In this document: in pieces, positions 5,836-13,978 of the stretch
How positions within the stretch are numbered: the stretch's first letter is position 1
How the letters are laid out: each line of letters begins with the position of its first letter
Assembly (NCBI GenBank): GCA_022759285.1
Contig: JAEMPM010000090.1
Coordinates: 1-20,896 of the forward strand
Length of the DNA stretch: 20,896 nt
Direction of reading: 5' to 3'
Source of the DNA: Thermocrinis sp.
Lineage (GTDB): Bacteria > Aquificota > Aquificia > Aquificales > Aquificaceae
Translations under genes and position numbers: made by a program
The notes under the pieces: generated by a model
The model's database searches: none
The model's input: the letters and a program-made list of their open reading frames with translations, nothing else
What the model was told of the DNA's origin: nothing

Positions 5836-7315
5836 TTCTGAAAGTCTTTAGTTTGTACAACACTTCAAGAAGAAACTTGGCAAAATACACATTGGACAGA
5901 AAAGAGGCTATTGTTCCGAGGGTTAAGGTGGTGGCAAAGCCCTTTACTGGACCACTGCCAAACTGAAAGAGTATTAGCGCTGCAACCAAGAGTGTTATGT
6001 GGGTATCAAAGACTGCACTTAAAGTTCTTCTGTAGCCAAGCTCTATTGCCTTTCTTATGCTGTTTCCAAGCCTTAGCTCTTCCTTTATCCTCTCAAAGAT
6101 CAGTACATTGGAATCTACTGCTATTCCCATGTTCAGTACTATTCCTGCAATCCCGGGCAATGTTAAAGTGGCACCCAAAAGAACCATGCCAGCCCATAGC
6201 ATAAGAGCGTTGAGGATTATAGAAAGGTTGGCTGTTATGCCTGCAGTTTTGTATCTGAATATAAGCAAAAGGGCTAAGAGTACAAAGCCAAAGACACCAG
6301 CCTTTATCCCTTGCTCTATAGCATCCCTACCAAGACTTGGTCCTATAACGCTCTCCTGCAAGAAATCAACTTTTGTGGGAAGAGCACCAGCCCTGAGCAC
6401 AATGGCAAGCTCCTTAGCTTCATCCAAGGTAAATTGCCCCGTTATCTGCCCTCTGCTGGTTATTTTGCTTCTTATAACCGGTGCGGAAATTACCTTTTTA
6501 TCCAATACTATGGCAAGGGCTCTGCCTATGTTTTTTTCTGTAACTTCTCCAAACCTCTTTGCTCCTTCGTCTGTTAGCTCAAAGGTCACCGCAGGTCTTC
6601 CAAACTCATCCTGAGAGGTGTAAGCTGTCTTTAGGTCTGCTCCTGTTATAACCGCTGTTTTTTCCACCAAAAACCACTGGGTATTGTCCTTTGAAGGAAG
6701 TAGCTCCAAATCTGGTGTTAGTTTTTTTTCAAGGGCGTCCTTACTGCCTATATCAACTACAAGCTTTAGCTCCAAGAGGGCAGTTTTCCCTATAACAGAC
6801 TTCGCCCTCTCCAAATCTAAAATACCCGGTAGTTCTACCAGAACCCTATCCTGCCCCACCTTGGTAATAACCGGTTGAACCACTCCCAGTTCATCTATTC
6901 TTTTCCTCAGAACTTCAATGGTTTGGCTTATGATTCCTTCCCTTAGGGCAGATATCTCCTGCTCCTTTAGGGCAAGCAAGACATAACCTTTGTTCCTTTC
7001 CTTTATCTCAAGGCGTGGGAAATGCTTTTGGATCACCTGCTCTATTTTAGCGTCCTCCAGAAGCTCTACCTTTATACCCTCTTTGCTTGCCGAAACATCA
7101 AGCACGGGAACTCTCTCCTCCCTCAGTTTATCGTATAAATCTTTGCTTAGCCTTTGATATTCCTGTTCCAAGGCGTAGGAGATATTCGGTTGGAGCAGTA
7201 TAGATACACCACCCCTTAGGTCCAGCCCAAGATTTACAGGCTTGTAAAGGACAATTCCCACGGAGGCTACCCACAGCAACAAAAAGGCAAAAAGATTTGC
7301 GTAAAAGTTTTTCAT
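5831..7315 (-). CDS. secD: protein translocase subunit SecD
   Basis: SecD works with SecF beside SecYEG, using the proton gradient to pull secreted proteins across the inner membrane. The 494-residue protein has an N-terminal membrane segment (about 6-24), the family motif LGLDLRGGVSILL (29-41), and a long periplasmic region with the P1 head (VLRKRIDELGVVQP, GQDRVLVELPGI). Five membrane segments follow at the C-terminus, with the signature GIAVDSNVLIFERIKEELR. I chose ATG 7315 (MKNFYANLF); a TTG two codons earlier (7321) is possible but less likely. secF is not adjacent, because the channel gene begins 7 bp downstream. The gene leads a leftward operon and diverges from the OmpA-type gene with about 60 bp between starts. 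Confidence 0.95.
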   Translation of the reverse strand: MKNFYANLFAFLLLWVASVGIVLYKPVNLGLDLRGGVSILLQPNISYALEQEYQRLSKDLYDKLREERVPVLDVSASKEGIKVELLEDAKIEQVIQKHFPRLEIKERNKGYVLLALKEQEISALREGIISQTIEVLRKRIDELGVVQPVITKVGQDRVLVELPGILDLERAKSVIGKTALLELKLVVDIGSKDALEKKLTPDLELLPSKDNTQWFLVEKTAVITGADLKTAYTSQDEFGRPAVTFELTDEGAKRFGEVTEKNIGRALAIVLDKKVISAPVIRSKITSRGQITGQFTLDEAKELAIVLRAGALPTKVDFLQESVIGPSLGRDAIEQGIKAGVFGFVLLALLLIFRYKTAGITANLSIILNALMLWAGMVLLGATLTLPGIAGIVLNMGIAVDSNVLIFERIKEELRLGNSIRKAIELGYRRTLSAVFDTHITLLVAALILFQFGSGPVKGFATTLTLGTIASFLSNVYFAKFLLEVLYKLKTFRI

Positions 7316-7321
7316 GAACAA

Positions 7322-7327
7322 GTAATA
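7322..7327 (-). promoter_or_regulatory. weak -10-like hexamer of secD
   Basis: TATTAC (four of six consensus matches) ends six bases before ATG 7315. A second candidate is TATAAA at 7343-7348, which would give a leader of about 20 bases without a ribosome binding site. Confidence 0.22.
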
Positions 7328-7344
7328 TTTTAATAGTGAGGATT

Positions 7345-7350
7345 TATAAT
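7345..7350 (+). promoter_or_regulatory. -10 element of the OmpA-type gene
   Basis: TATAAT on the plus strand, 26 bases before the ATG, leaves a short leader containing a strong ribosome binding site. No good -35 box is seen 16-18 bases upstream. The overlapping bases 7343-7348 read TATAAA on the other strand, so the site may serve both directions. Confidence 0.45.
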
Positions 7351-7365
7351 AGCTACTTAAAATAG

Positions 7366-7370
7366 GGAGG
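7366..7370 (+). promoter_or_regulatory. Shine-Dalgarno site of the OmpA-type gene
   Basis: GGAGG within AGGGAGGAG, six bases before ATG 7377; it fixes the start codon. Confidence 0.8.
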
Positions 7371-7376
7371 AGTAAG

Positions 7377-8453
7377 ATGAAAAATATTACGATTTTAAAG
7401 GTTCTGACTGTGGCAATAATGTTTAGTGCATATGCACAGCAGATGGATTTTAGAGTATCTGAAGGTCTTGCAGAATCCCAAAGGTTGATAGAAGTAGCTT
7501 ATAAGGCAGGAGGAAGGGAAAAGTCTCCATACCACTTTGAAAAGGCAAGGGCTTACAGGAACATTTCTGTTCTATTCGCCAGCGAAATGGAGGACATTAG
7601 TTCAAAGATTTTTGCTATAAAGAGTATGAACTCTGCCTCTAAGTCTATAGAAGGTTCAGCGGAGCTAGACAAACTTTCGGAGCCTGAACTACCTAAGTCC
7701 ATAGAAGGTTCGGCAGAGTTAGACAAACCTTCGGAACCTGAACCACCCTCTAATAGAGAAAAGCCTACTATAGACCTAAAAGCTATCTATGCTAACTTGC
7801 AAAAAATAAGGGAAGAAAAGGCTTTCAGTTGTGCACCCAAAGAGTTGGCTAGCGCAGAAGCCTACTATGAAGGTTTAGTCCATGAGCTTTCAAAAGAAAG
7901 ACCTAAAGCATCTCTTGTACAGTCTTTGTACGATAGTTTCCTTTCCAACTATTTGCTTGCTAAGGAGAAGGTGGAAGTGGCAAAAAAGCAATCCTTGGTT
8001 TGTTATACGGGTAAAGTAGAACTTCCCGCTGCCCAAGCAGAACCTAAAGAGTCCGTTGTTCAAAAGTCAGCAGAACCGCAGGAACCCGCAAAAGCAAAAG
8101 AACCCCTTATGGTGCATGCAAGGATACACTTTGACTTTAATAAGGCAGACATAAAGAAAGAATACATACCGCTACTTAAAGAGGTGGCAAAGGTACTAAA
8201 GGAAAATCCCAACATAAACCTAAGGATTGAAGGCTACACGGATGATATAGGCACCAAGGCATACAACCAAAAGCTTGCATTGAAGAGGGCTATGGCTGTT
8301 AAAAACTTTTTGGTAAAGGAAGGCATAAAACCTGACAGAATACAGGTGGTGGGCTTTGGAAAGGAAAAATACATCGCAGAGAACACTACGCCTATAGGTA
8401 GGTTAACCAACAGGAGGGCAGAGTTTATAGTTATCCAAGTGCCTACCCAATGA
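7377..8453 (+). CDS. secreted OmpA/Pal-family peptidoglycan-binding protein
   Basis: 358 residues. A signal peptide (1-20, cleavage after AYA) lacks a lipobox cysteine, so the product is a soluble periplasmic or outer-membrane-associated protein rather than a lipoprotein. Residues about 25-240 are helical and carry an acidic, Pro-rich linker with an 18-residue tandem duplication (89-106 and 107-124). The C-terminal OmpA domain (about 245-358) has IHFDFNKADIK, then GYTDDIGT with Asp289, LALKRAMAV with Arg304, and NRRAEF. The Asp/Arg pair is what binds diaminopimelate of peptidoglycan in this family. No beta-barrel is evident, so it probably anchors a periplasmic or envelope component to the wall. 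It is monocistronic and ends 4 bp from the convergent gltX. Confidence 0.88.
   Translation: MKNITILKVLTVAIMFSAYAQQMDFRVSEGLAESQRLIEVAYKAGGREKSPYHFEKARAYRNISVLFASEMEDISSKIFAIKSMNSASKSIEGSAELDKLSEPELPKSIEGSAELDKPSEPEPPSNREKPTIDLKAIYANLQKIREEKAFSCAPKELASAEAYYEGLVHELSKERPKASLVQSLYDSFLSNYLLAKEKVEVAKKQSLVCYTGKVELPAAQAEPKESVVQKSAEPQEPAKAKEPLMVHARIHFDFNKADIKKEYIPLLKEVAKVLKENPNINLRIEGYTDDIGTKAYNQKLALKRAMAVKNFLVKEGIKPDRIQVVGFGKEKYIAENTTPIGRLTNRRAEFIVIQVPTQ
7641..7748 (+). repeat. 54-bp tandem duplication inside the OmpA-type gene
   Basis: Copies at 7641-7694 and 7695-7748 encode KSIEGSAELDKLSEPELP and KSIEGSAELDKPSEPEPP. They match at 46 of 54 bases; six of the eight differences are silent and the other two are Leu to Pro. 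The unit is an in-frame linker repeat. Confidence 0.9.
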
Positions 8454-8457
8454 GGAA

Positions 8458-9858
8458 CTAATGAAAGCTCTTCAATGCCCTTTCTACCCTTTTTACAAAC
8501 CTATCCTTTGGTAAAACATCGCAGAGTACGTCCACTCCAACACCCTCCAACTCTCCCGTTAGAGCTGCCCTCAATGTATGCCAAAATTCCTTGGGCTTTA
8601 TTCCAAGCTCCTTCTGGGCCATCTTGGCGATCTCTTTGATCTTCTGTCCGCTCAGTTCCTCTCCCTCCAACTTTAAAAGCACATACTCCAGAACCTGCAT
8701 AGCAGTTTGGTTTTCTAAAACTTCCTTTGCTTGCTCTGAATATTCCACATCATCCACAAAGAAGGGTTTTAGTCTATCCACCGCTTCAGAGAGGGTCTCA
8801 AAGGCATCCCTAGCTCTCTGCAGAACCTTTAAAAGATAGTCTTTGTCAAAGGAATATCCTGCTTTCTCAAGGAAAGGAGTGAGCTCCTTTGCAAGCTCCT
8901 CAAGGCTTAGAACTTCTCTTATATACACTCCGTTCATCCACCTTAGCTTTTGGGCGTCAAAAACAGCAGGAGATTCGTTAACATCCTTTAGGTCAAAGAG
9001 CTTAATCAGTTCCTCCTTTGAGTAGATCTCCCTTCCTTCCTCTGGTGGAGACCATCCCAAAAGGCAAAGGTAGTTAAACATAGCCTGCGGCAAAAAGCCC
9101 TCCTCTCGGTAGTTTCTTACGGAGACTGCACCGTGCCTTTTGGAGAGCTTGCTTCTGTCTGGTCCAAGGATAACGGGCAGGTGGGCAAACTTGGGAACTT
9201 CAAAGCCCAGAGCACGGTATATGAGTATTTGCTTGGGTGTGTTTGGAATGTGGTCTTCCCCCCTTATCACATGGCTAACGCCCATCAGGGCATCATCCAC
9301 CACCACCACAAAGTTATAGACCGGGCTTCCATCACTCCTGACGATCACAAAGTCTCCAAAGTCATCCGTGCTTATGGATATAGGTCCTTTTATAAGGTCC
9401 TCAAAGGTGATCACCTCTCCCTCTGGAACCCTAAACCTTATGGTGTAGGGTATTCCTTTGCCTTTAACATCCTCAAGGCTCAGATGCCTACATTTGCCAG
9501 AGTATCTGTAGGGAATGCCCTTTTCCTCTGCCTTTTTCCTTTCCTCCTCCAGCTCCTCCGGTGTGCATATGCAAGGATAAGCCCATCCGGATTCAATTAG
9601 CTTTTGGACGTACTCTCTGTATATATCAAACCTTTCGGACTGTCTGTAAAACTCATCCCACTCTATGCCAAGCCACTCTAAATCCCTAAGGAGCATCTCC
9701 TCAAACTCTTTGGATGACCTTTCCCTGTCCGTGTCCTCTATGCGTAGGATAAACTTTCCTCCATGATGTCTTGCAAATAGGTAGCTGAAGATGGCAGTCC
9801 TTGCGTTGCCAAGGTGTAAATAACCTGTAGGGCTTGGTGCAAACCTACTAACCACCAT
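8458..9858 (-). CDS. gltX: glutamate--tRNA ligase
   Basis: GluRS charges tRNA-Glu with glutamate. The 466-residue class I synthetase begins RFAPSPTGYLHLGNARTA with the HIGH-equivalent HLGN (15-18). KLSKR (237-241) is the KMSKS loop. The acceptor-binding insertion keeps a zinc site (Cys96, Cys98, Cys123, His125). The C-terminal half is the helical anticodon-binding part. Many bacteria of this type use a non-discriminating GluRS with the GatCAB amidotransferase to make Gln-tRNA; the sequence alone does not settle this. ATG 9858 follows the antiporter stop by 3 bp, and AGGA lies eight bases before the start. It is the last gene of the rpsO operon and ends 4 bp from the convergent OmpA-type gene. 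Confidence 0.97.
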   Translation of the reverse strand: MVVSRFAPSPTGYLHLGNARTAIFSYLFARHHGGKFILRIEDTDRERSSKEFEEMLLRDLEWLGIEWDEFYRQSERFDIYREYVQKLIESGWAYPCICTPEELEEERKKAEEKGIPYRYSGKCRHLSLEDVKGKGIPYTIRFRVPEGEVITFEDLIKGPISISTDDFGDFVIVRSDGSPVYNFVVVVDDALMGVSHVIRGEDHIPNTPKQILIYRALGFEVPKFAHLPVILGPDRSKLSKRHGAVSVRNYREEGFLPQAMFNYLCLLGWSPPEEGREIYSKEELIKLFDLKDVNESPAVFDAQKLRWMNGVYIREVLSLEELAKELTPFLEKAGYSFDKDYLLKVLQRARDAFETLSEAVDRLKPFFVDDVEYSEQAKEVLENQTAMQVLEYVLLKLEGEELSGQKIKEIAKMAQKELGIKPKEFWHTLRAALTGELEGVGVDVLCDVLPKDRFVKRVERALKSFH

Positions 9859-9861
9859 AGC

Positions 9862-11055
9862 TCAATTCCTGGTTAGTACTAATATTTTAAGGGCTATTGG
9901 AGAGATCAAAGTGGTTATTGCTACCACAAAGATCACCACCGCATAAAGGGTATCGTCGTAAATCTTTGTCTGCCTCCCAAACTCCGCAAAGATGAGACCT
10001 ACCTCACCCCGTGGTAGCATAGAAAAACCAATCAAGAGCTTTTCCTTGAGTGGCACTCTAACAAAAAATCCTGAGATTGCTTTTCCTACCACTGCGGCAA
10101 AGGTTAAAAGCAATGCCAAAGTCCAAAACTTTGCAGAGGTAAAGTTAATAGCTTTTAAGTTCAGTTGCAGTCCTACATGGACAAAGAATATAGGAGTTAG
10201 CACCCAAACTAAAGGCAGTATAGAACGCTCTATCTTTTCTGCAATTCTTTCGTCGGTTTTCAAAAACAGGGCAAAGGGAATTGCAAAACGCCTTGAGAGG
10301 GCAAGACCTGCGGTGAAGGCACCAAGTATTTCGGGAGAGCCTACCGTGTGGGCTAAAAAGGCAAAGAAGAGGACCATTGAGAGCACCGCCGGGGGCACAA
10401 AATCCATAGTGCCCAGCTTTTTTGAAAGAAGCTGTATAAACTTCGCCAAAATCTGTGCCAGTATGGGAGAAAAGATAAAGAAGGAACCTATATAAAGAAC
10501 AAGCAATAGCAGGGCATCAACATGTACCTGCCCTTCCTTGGCAAGTTCGTAGAGCCCCGCCAAGATGATCACACCAAAGATGTCATCAAGGACTGCCGCA
10601 CCCAAAACTATTTGGGCAAACCTTTCCTTCATCTTTCCCAAGTTTTCCAAAACTCCTACCGTTATTCCTATGCTTGTAGCAGTCAAGGTTCCCCCTAAAA
10701 AGAGGGAGGTTAAAAAGGGAAGCTTCAAGAGATAATAACCCGCCAAAAAGCCAAGGAGCATTGGTGTAAAGGCACCTACAGAAGCAACAATGAAGGCTTT
10801 TATACCCACCTTTTTTAACTGATGTATGTCCGCTTCCAAACCCACCTGAAAGAGCAATAGGATCACTCCAAGCTCCGCAAGGACCTTTATGATTTCGTTT
10901 ACCTCTATAAGCCCGAGGGCGCTTTTACCAAGCAAAACACCCACCAGTATCTCACCAAGCACCGCGGGAAGGCCAAGCTTTGCAAAGGTGTCCCCTACTA
11001 TTCGTGCACTGAAAAGGATTATGGCAAGGTAAAGAAAGACATAATGAATTTCCAT
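9862..11055 (-). CDS. CPA2-family cation/proton antiporter (KefB/NapA-like)
   Basis: 397 residues, almost entirely membrane-embedded with about 11-13 segments. It carries the family patterns LGEILVGVLLGKSALGL near the N-terminus, GTLTATSIGITVGVLENLG, LGAAVLDDIFGVIILAG with the ion-binding acidic pair, and MLPRGEVGLIFAEFG in the last third. It exchanges Na+ or K+ for H+ across the inner membrane. No TrkA-N regulatory domain is fused to the C-terminus, unlike KefB/KefC. The start ATG lies 4 bp after the dut stop and the end is 3 bp before gltX, so it is cotranscribed with housekeeping genes. Cation specificity cannot be read from the sequence. Confidence 0.9.
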   Translation of the reverse strand: MEIHYVFLYLAIILFSARIVGDTFAKLGLPAVLGEILVGVLLGKSALGLIEVNEIIKVLAELGVILLLFQVGLEADIHQLKKVGIKAFIVASVGAFTPMLLGFLAGYYLLKLPFLTSLFLGGTLTATSIGITVGVLENLGKMKERFAQIVLGAAVLDDIFGVIILAGLYELAKEGQVHVDALLLLVLYIGSFFIFSPILAQILAKFIQLLSKKLGTMDFVPPAVLSMVLFFAFLAHTVGSPEILGAFTAGLALSRRFAIPFALFLKTDERIAEKIERSILPLVWVLTPIFFVHVGLQLNLKAINFTSAKFWTLALLLTFAAVVGKAISGFFVRVPLKEKLLIGFSMLPRGEVGLIFAEFGRQTKIYDDTLYAVVIFVVAITTLISPIALKILVLTRN

Positions 11056-11059
11056 TTAT

Positions 11060-11503
11060 CTATGTTCCTGTTGAACCAAAACCGTTGGGACCCCTAAGGC
11101 TCTCTGTAAGCTCCTCAACCTCTTCCCACTGTACTCTAACCACCGGGGCAACCACCAACTGGGCGATACGGTATCCCCTACGGATGACAAAATTTTCGTT
11201 GCCCAAGTTTATAAGAATGACCTTTATCTCCCCTCTGTAGTCGCTGTCTATGGTGCCTGGAGCGTTCAGGATGGTTATGCCGTGTCTCATGGCAAGCCCG
11301 CTTCTGGGACGCACTTGGGCTTCGTAACCTTCGGGCAGTTCTATGGCTATGCCGGTGGGAAGGAGTTTCCTTTCAAAGGGCTTTAGTACCACATCTTCAT
11401 AGCCTGCGTATAAAAGGTCCATACCTACAGAACCTGGCGTTGCATAAAATGGCAGTTCTAAACCTTCTGCGTGCGGAAACCTTTTTATTTTTACCCTGAG
11501 CAT
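11060..11503 (-). CDS. dut: deoxyuridine 5'-triphosphate nucleotidohydrolase (dUTPase)
   Basis: Converts dUTP to dUMP and pyrophosphate, keeping uracil out of DNA and feeding dTMP synthesis. The 147-residue trimeric dUTPase shows all five motifs: SVGMDLLYA (1), RPRSGLAMRHG (2), LNAPGTIDSDYRGEI (3, with the catalytic Asp), RIAQLVVAPV (4), and the C-terminal RGPNGFGSTG (5) that closes over the nucleotide. The ATG at 11503 has a GGGGAG ribosome binding site just upstream, in the 16 bases between it and the tRNA gene. The 3' end is 4 bp from the antiporter start. It therefore follows a tRNA inside the rpsO-pnp transcript. Confidence 0.97.
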   Translation of the reverse strand: MLRVKIKRFPHAEGLELPFYATPGSVGMDLLYAGYEDVVLKPFERKLLPTGIAIELPEGYEAQVRPRSGLAMRHGITILNAPGTIDSDYRGEIKVILINLGNENFVIRRGYRIAQLVVAPVVRVQWEEVEELTESLRGPNGFGSTGT

Positions 11504-11519
11504 TCTCTCCCCTTTCCTA

Positions 11520-11591
11520 AGCCGGCGGTGGGATTTGAACCCACGGCCTAGGCATTACGAGTGCCTCGCTCTGCCGCTGAGCTACGCCGGC
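11520..11591 (-). tRNA. tRNA-Thr (anticodon CGU)
   Basis: The minus strand folds as a full cloverleaf. The acceptor is GCCGGCG with CGCCGGC. The D stem is GCTC/GAGC. The anticodon stem AGGCA/TGCCT encloses loop CTCGTAA (anticodon CGT, reading ACG Thr codons). The T arm is GTGGG-TTCAAAT-CCCAC. The discriminator is U and CCA is not encoded. Its first base is also the last base of the pnp stop codon TAG. The dut ATG follows 16 bases later, so the tRNA must be cut out of an mRNA that carries genes on both sides. Confidence 0.96.
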
Positions 11592-13660
11592 TAGTCTATA
11601 CCGATCGTTGTTAGATTTGGTCTTCCTCTTTCATCTATGTCAAGCACCTTTACCTTTATGGTATCCCCTACCTTGAACTTGGCCCTTACATCCTTAACCC
11701 TTTCCGCCATCTTAGAAACATGGAGCATTCCGGTTTTTCCTTCCATAATCTCCACAAAGACACCGTAGGGTTCTACCCTGACTATCTTTCCTTCATAAAC
11801 CTTACCCACCTCCACATCTTCCAACAGCTTCATTATGATGGCTTTTACCTTTTCTATGGCTTCTCGGTCCATGCTGGTAAGAGAGGTCCTTCCTCCCTCG
11901 TGGACCCAAACGGAAACACCAAGCTTTTCCCTCCACTCCCTGACATTCCTGCCACCAGGACCGATGACTGTCAAAGCCTTGTCTTCTGGTATGGTTATGA
12001 TCTCTATCTTTGGTGCGTATGGAGATACCTCTTTTCTTGGCTCCGGAATTGCGGAGTACATCTTTTCCAAGATGTAGAGCCTTCCCTCCCTTGCCTGCAT
12101 AAGGGCGGCTCTCATAATCTCTCTTGTTAGACCTTTTATTTTGATGTCCATCTGTACGCTGGTTATACCATCCTTCGTACCCGCCACCTTAAAGTCCATG
12201 TCTCCCAGCTGGTCCTCATCTCCCAAGATGTCCGAGAGGATCACGTAGCGTTCCCCTTCCATTATTAGTCCCATAGCTATGCCAGCCACATGCTTTTTCA
12301 TGGGAACGCCCGCATCGAAGAGTGCCAAAGAACCTGCACAGACGGTAGCCATTGAAGTAGAACCGTTGGATTCCAGTATGTTAGAAACCACCCGTATTAT
12401 GTAAGGAAACTCCTCTTGAGGAGGTATCAGAGGCTCTAAAGCCCTCTCTGCCAGAGCGCCGTGCCCTATTTCCCTCCTACGAGGAGGTCCCCAAGGTTTG
12501 GCTTCTCCAGTGGAAAATGGTGGGAAGTTATAGTGAAGCATGAACCTTTTGAAGGTCTCTCCTTCGTATATGGTCTCCACCAACTGGGCTTCCTCAGGAG
12601 AGCCTAGTGTAACAGTGGCAAAGGCTTGAGTTTGACCCCTTGTGAATATGGCACTGCCATGGGGTCTTTCAAAGGGATGAACCTCTATGGTGATGGGTCT
12701 TATGTCCTTGGGACCTCTACCATCGATCCTTCTGCCTTCCGTTAGAACCATTTCCCTCATGAGCTTGCTGATGAGCTTCTTGTAGTGGTAGCCCACCTTA
12801 AAGACAAGCTCTTGGGGAACTTGATTGTTGGCTATGAACTCTTCCAAAATTTTTGCCTGTAGGCTCTTTCTTTCCCTTTTATCTTGAATTTTCAGGGATT
12901 CTTTGATCCTCTCTGTGCATTGCTCCTCTAAAAGCTTTTGCCACTCTGCGGGAAGCTCAAGCCCCTCAAACTGTACCTTTGGAACGCCTATTCTCTGCCT
13001 GAGTTCTTCCTGAGCCCTCAAAAGCTCCAAGGCAGAGGACTGCCCAAAGTAGAGGGCATCCATAAAGGTCTCCTCATCCACCTCTTTGGCACCGCCCTCC
13101 ACCATTACAATGGCAGATTCAGAACAGGCCATAATAATATCCAGGTCCGCTCTTTGCCTTTCTTCGTAGGTGGGATTTGCCACGAATTTGCCGTCCACCC
13201 TGCAGACTCTTAGCCCCACAATGGGACCATCAAAGGGAATACGAGAGATATGCAATGCAGCACTGGCACCTGTTATAGCCAGTACATCGGGGTCATACTT
13301 GTCATCTGCAGAAAGGGTGAGGGCTGTGATCACCACCTCGTAATTAAAGCCCTCAGGCAGTAGTGGTCTTATAGGGCGGTCTATAACCCGAGAGACCAAG
13401 ATCTCCCTGTCTGTGGGCTTGCCCTCCCTCTTTATGAAACCTCCGGGAATTTTACCCCAGGCGGAGGATTGCTCCCTGTAGTCTACCGTAAGGGGGACAA
13501 AGTCAATGTTTTGAATAGGGTTCTCGGACATAACCGCTGTTACCAAAACCGCCGTATCCCCCTGCCGGACTACTACCGCACCGTCTGATAGCTTAGCGTA
13601 ATGACCTGTTTCTATAATTATTGGGTCTCTGTCTCCAAGTTTAGCCTCTATCCTCTCCAT
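11591..13660 (-). CDS. pnp: polyribonucleotide nucleotidyltransferase (PNPase)
   Basis: A 3'-to-5' phosphorolytic exoribonuclease that degrades mRNA and trims structured RNA as a trimer. The 689-residue protein has two RNase PH domains (about 5-145 and 310-540; the second includes FPPFSTGEAKPWGPPRRREIGHGALAERAL and LGDEDQLGDMDFKVAGT with the catalytic acidic residues). An all-alpha linker separates them. A KH domain (IGPGGRNVREW, about 555-615) and an S1 domain (GKVYEGKIVRVEPYGVFVEI, about 620-689) follow. ATG 13660 shares its A with the rpsO stop TGA; a GTG one codon earlier (13663) is an alternative. AAGG lies about nine bases upstream. The stop codon TAG shares its G with tRNA-Thr. Confidence 0.97.
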   Translation of the reverse strand: MERIEAKLGDRDPIIIETGHYAKLSDGAVVVRQGDTAVLVTAVMSENPIQNIDFVPLTVDYREQSSAWGKIPGGFIKREGKPTDREILVSRVIDRPIRPLLPEGFNYEVVITALTLSADDKYDPDVLAITGASAALHISRIPFDGPIVGLRVCRVDGKFVANPTYEERQRADLDIIMACSESAIVMVEGGAKEVDEETFMDALYFGQSSALELLRAQEELRQRIGVPKVQFEGLELPAEWQKLLEEQCTERIKESLKIQDKRERKSLQAKILEEFIANNQVPQELVFKVGYHYKKLISKLMREMVLTEGRRIDGRGPKDIRPITIEVHPFERPHGSAIFTRGQTQAFATVTLGSPEEAQLVETIYEGETFKRFMLHYNFPPFSTGEAKPWGPPRRREIGHGALAERALEPLIPPQEEFPYIIRVVSNILESNGSTSMATVCAGSLALFDAGVPMKKHVAGIAMGLIMEGERYVILSDILGDEDQLGDMDFKVAGTKDGITSVQMDIKIKGLTREIMRAALMQAREGRLYILEKMYSAIPEPRKEVSPYAPKIEIITIPEDKALTVIGPGGRNVREWREKLGVSVWVHEGGRTSLTSMDREAIEKVKAIIMKLLEDVEVGKVYEGKIVRVEPYGVFVEIMEGKTGMLHVSKMAERVKDVRAKFKVGDTIKVKVLDIDERGRPNLTTIGID

Positions 13661-13932
13661 CACTTAACCTTCAAACCAAGCTTATTGACTACCTCCAAGT
13701 ACTTTTGGTAATCCTTTTCTCTGAGGTACTCCAAATGCCTTCTCCTTGCATGGATCATAGCAATGAGTCCTCTCCTTGAGTGTATGTCCTTTTTGTGTTT
13801 CTTGAGGTGCTCCGTTAGCCTCTTGATTTTCTCAGTAAGTATGGCTATCTGCACCTCCGGAGAGCCCGTATCTTTTTCGTGCCTCCTGTACTCTTGTATA
13901 ATCCTTTCTTTAACTTCCTTTGGAAGAGCCAT
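13660..13932 (-). CDS. rpsO: 30S ribosomal protein S15
   Basis: S15 binds the 16S rRNA three-way junction (helices 20-22) early in 30S assembly. It is 90 residues with the family pattern: HEKDTGSPEVQIAILTEKI, LTEHLKKHKKDIHSRRGL and MIHARRRHLEYLREKDYQKY, including the RNA-contacting DTGS, H, and RR/RRR residues. An AAGGAGGT site eight bases upstream fixes ATG 13932. It heads the operon rpsO-pnp, the common bacterial order, and its TGA overlaps the pnp ATG by one base. In other bacteria S15 can repress its own mRNA; no leader structure is obvious in the roughly 30-base leader here. Confidence 0.97.
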   Translation of the reverse strand: MALPKEVKERIIQEYRRHEKDTGSPEVQIAILTEKIKRLTEHLKKHKKDIHSRRGLIAMIHARRRHLEYLREKDYQKYLEVVNKLGLKVK

Positions 13933-13939
13933 ACCAATT

Positions 13940-13947
13940 ACCTCCTT
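13940..13947 (-). promoter_or_regulatory. Shine-Dalgarno site of rpsO
   Basis: AAGGAGGT on the minus strand, eight bases before ATG 13932; a near-perfect match to the 16S rRNA tail. Confidence 0.85.
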
Positions 13948-13969
13948 TTGAATAACCTGTGAGTAGTAT

Positions 13970-13975
13970 ATTATA
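13970..13975 (-). promoter_or_regulatory. -10 element of the rpsO-pnp operon
   Basis: A perfect TATAAT on the minus strand four bases beyond the guaB stop gives a leader of about 30 bases before rpsO. The -35 position (inside the end of guaB) is not a good match. Read-through from guaB is also possible, since no terminator is seen in the 46-bp gap. Confidence 0.5.
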
Positions 13976-13978
13976 CCA

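Noticed and set aside
6057..6614. 185-codon plus-strand frame opposite secD
   Set aside because: Ser/Pro-rich shadow of a membrane-protein gene on the other strand.
9133..9600. 155-codon plus-strand frame within gltX
   Set aside because: Antisense shadow of a well-conserved synthetase gene, with His/Tyr-rich composition and no start signals.
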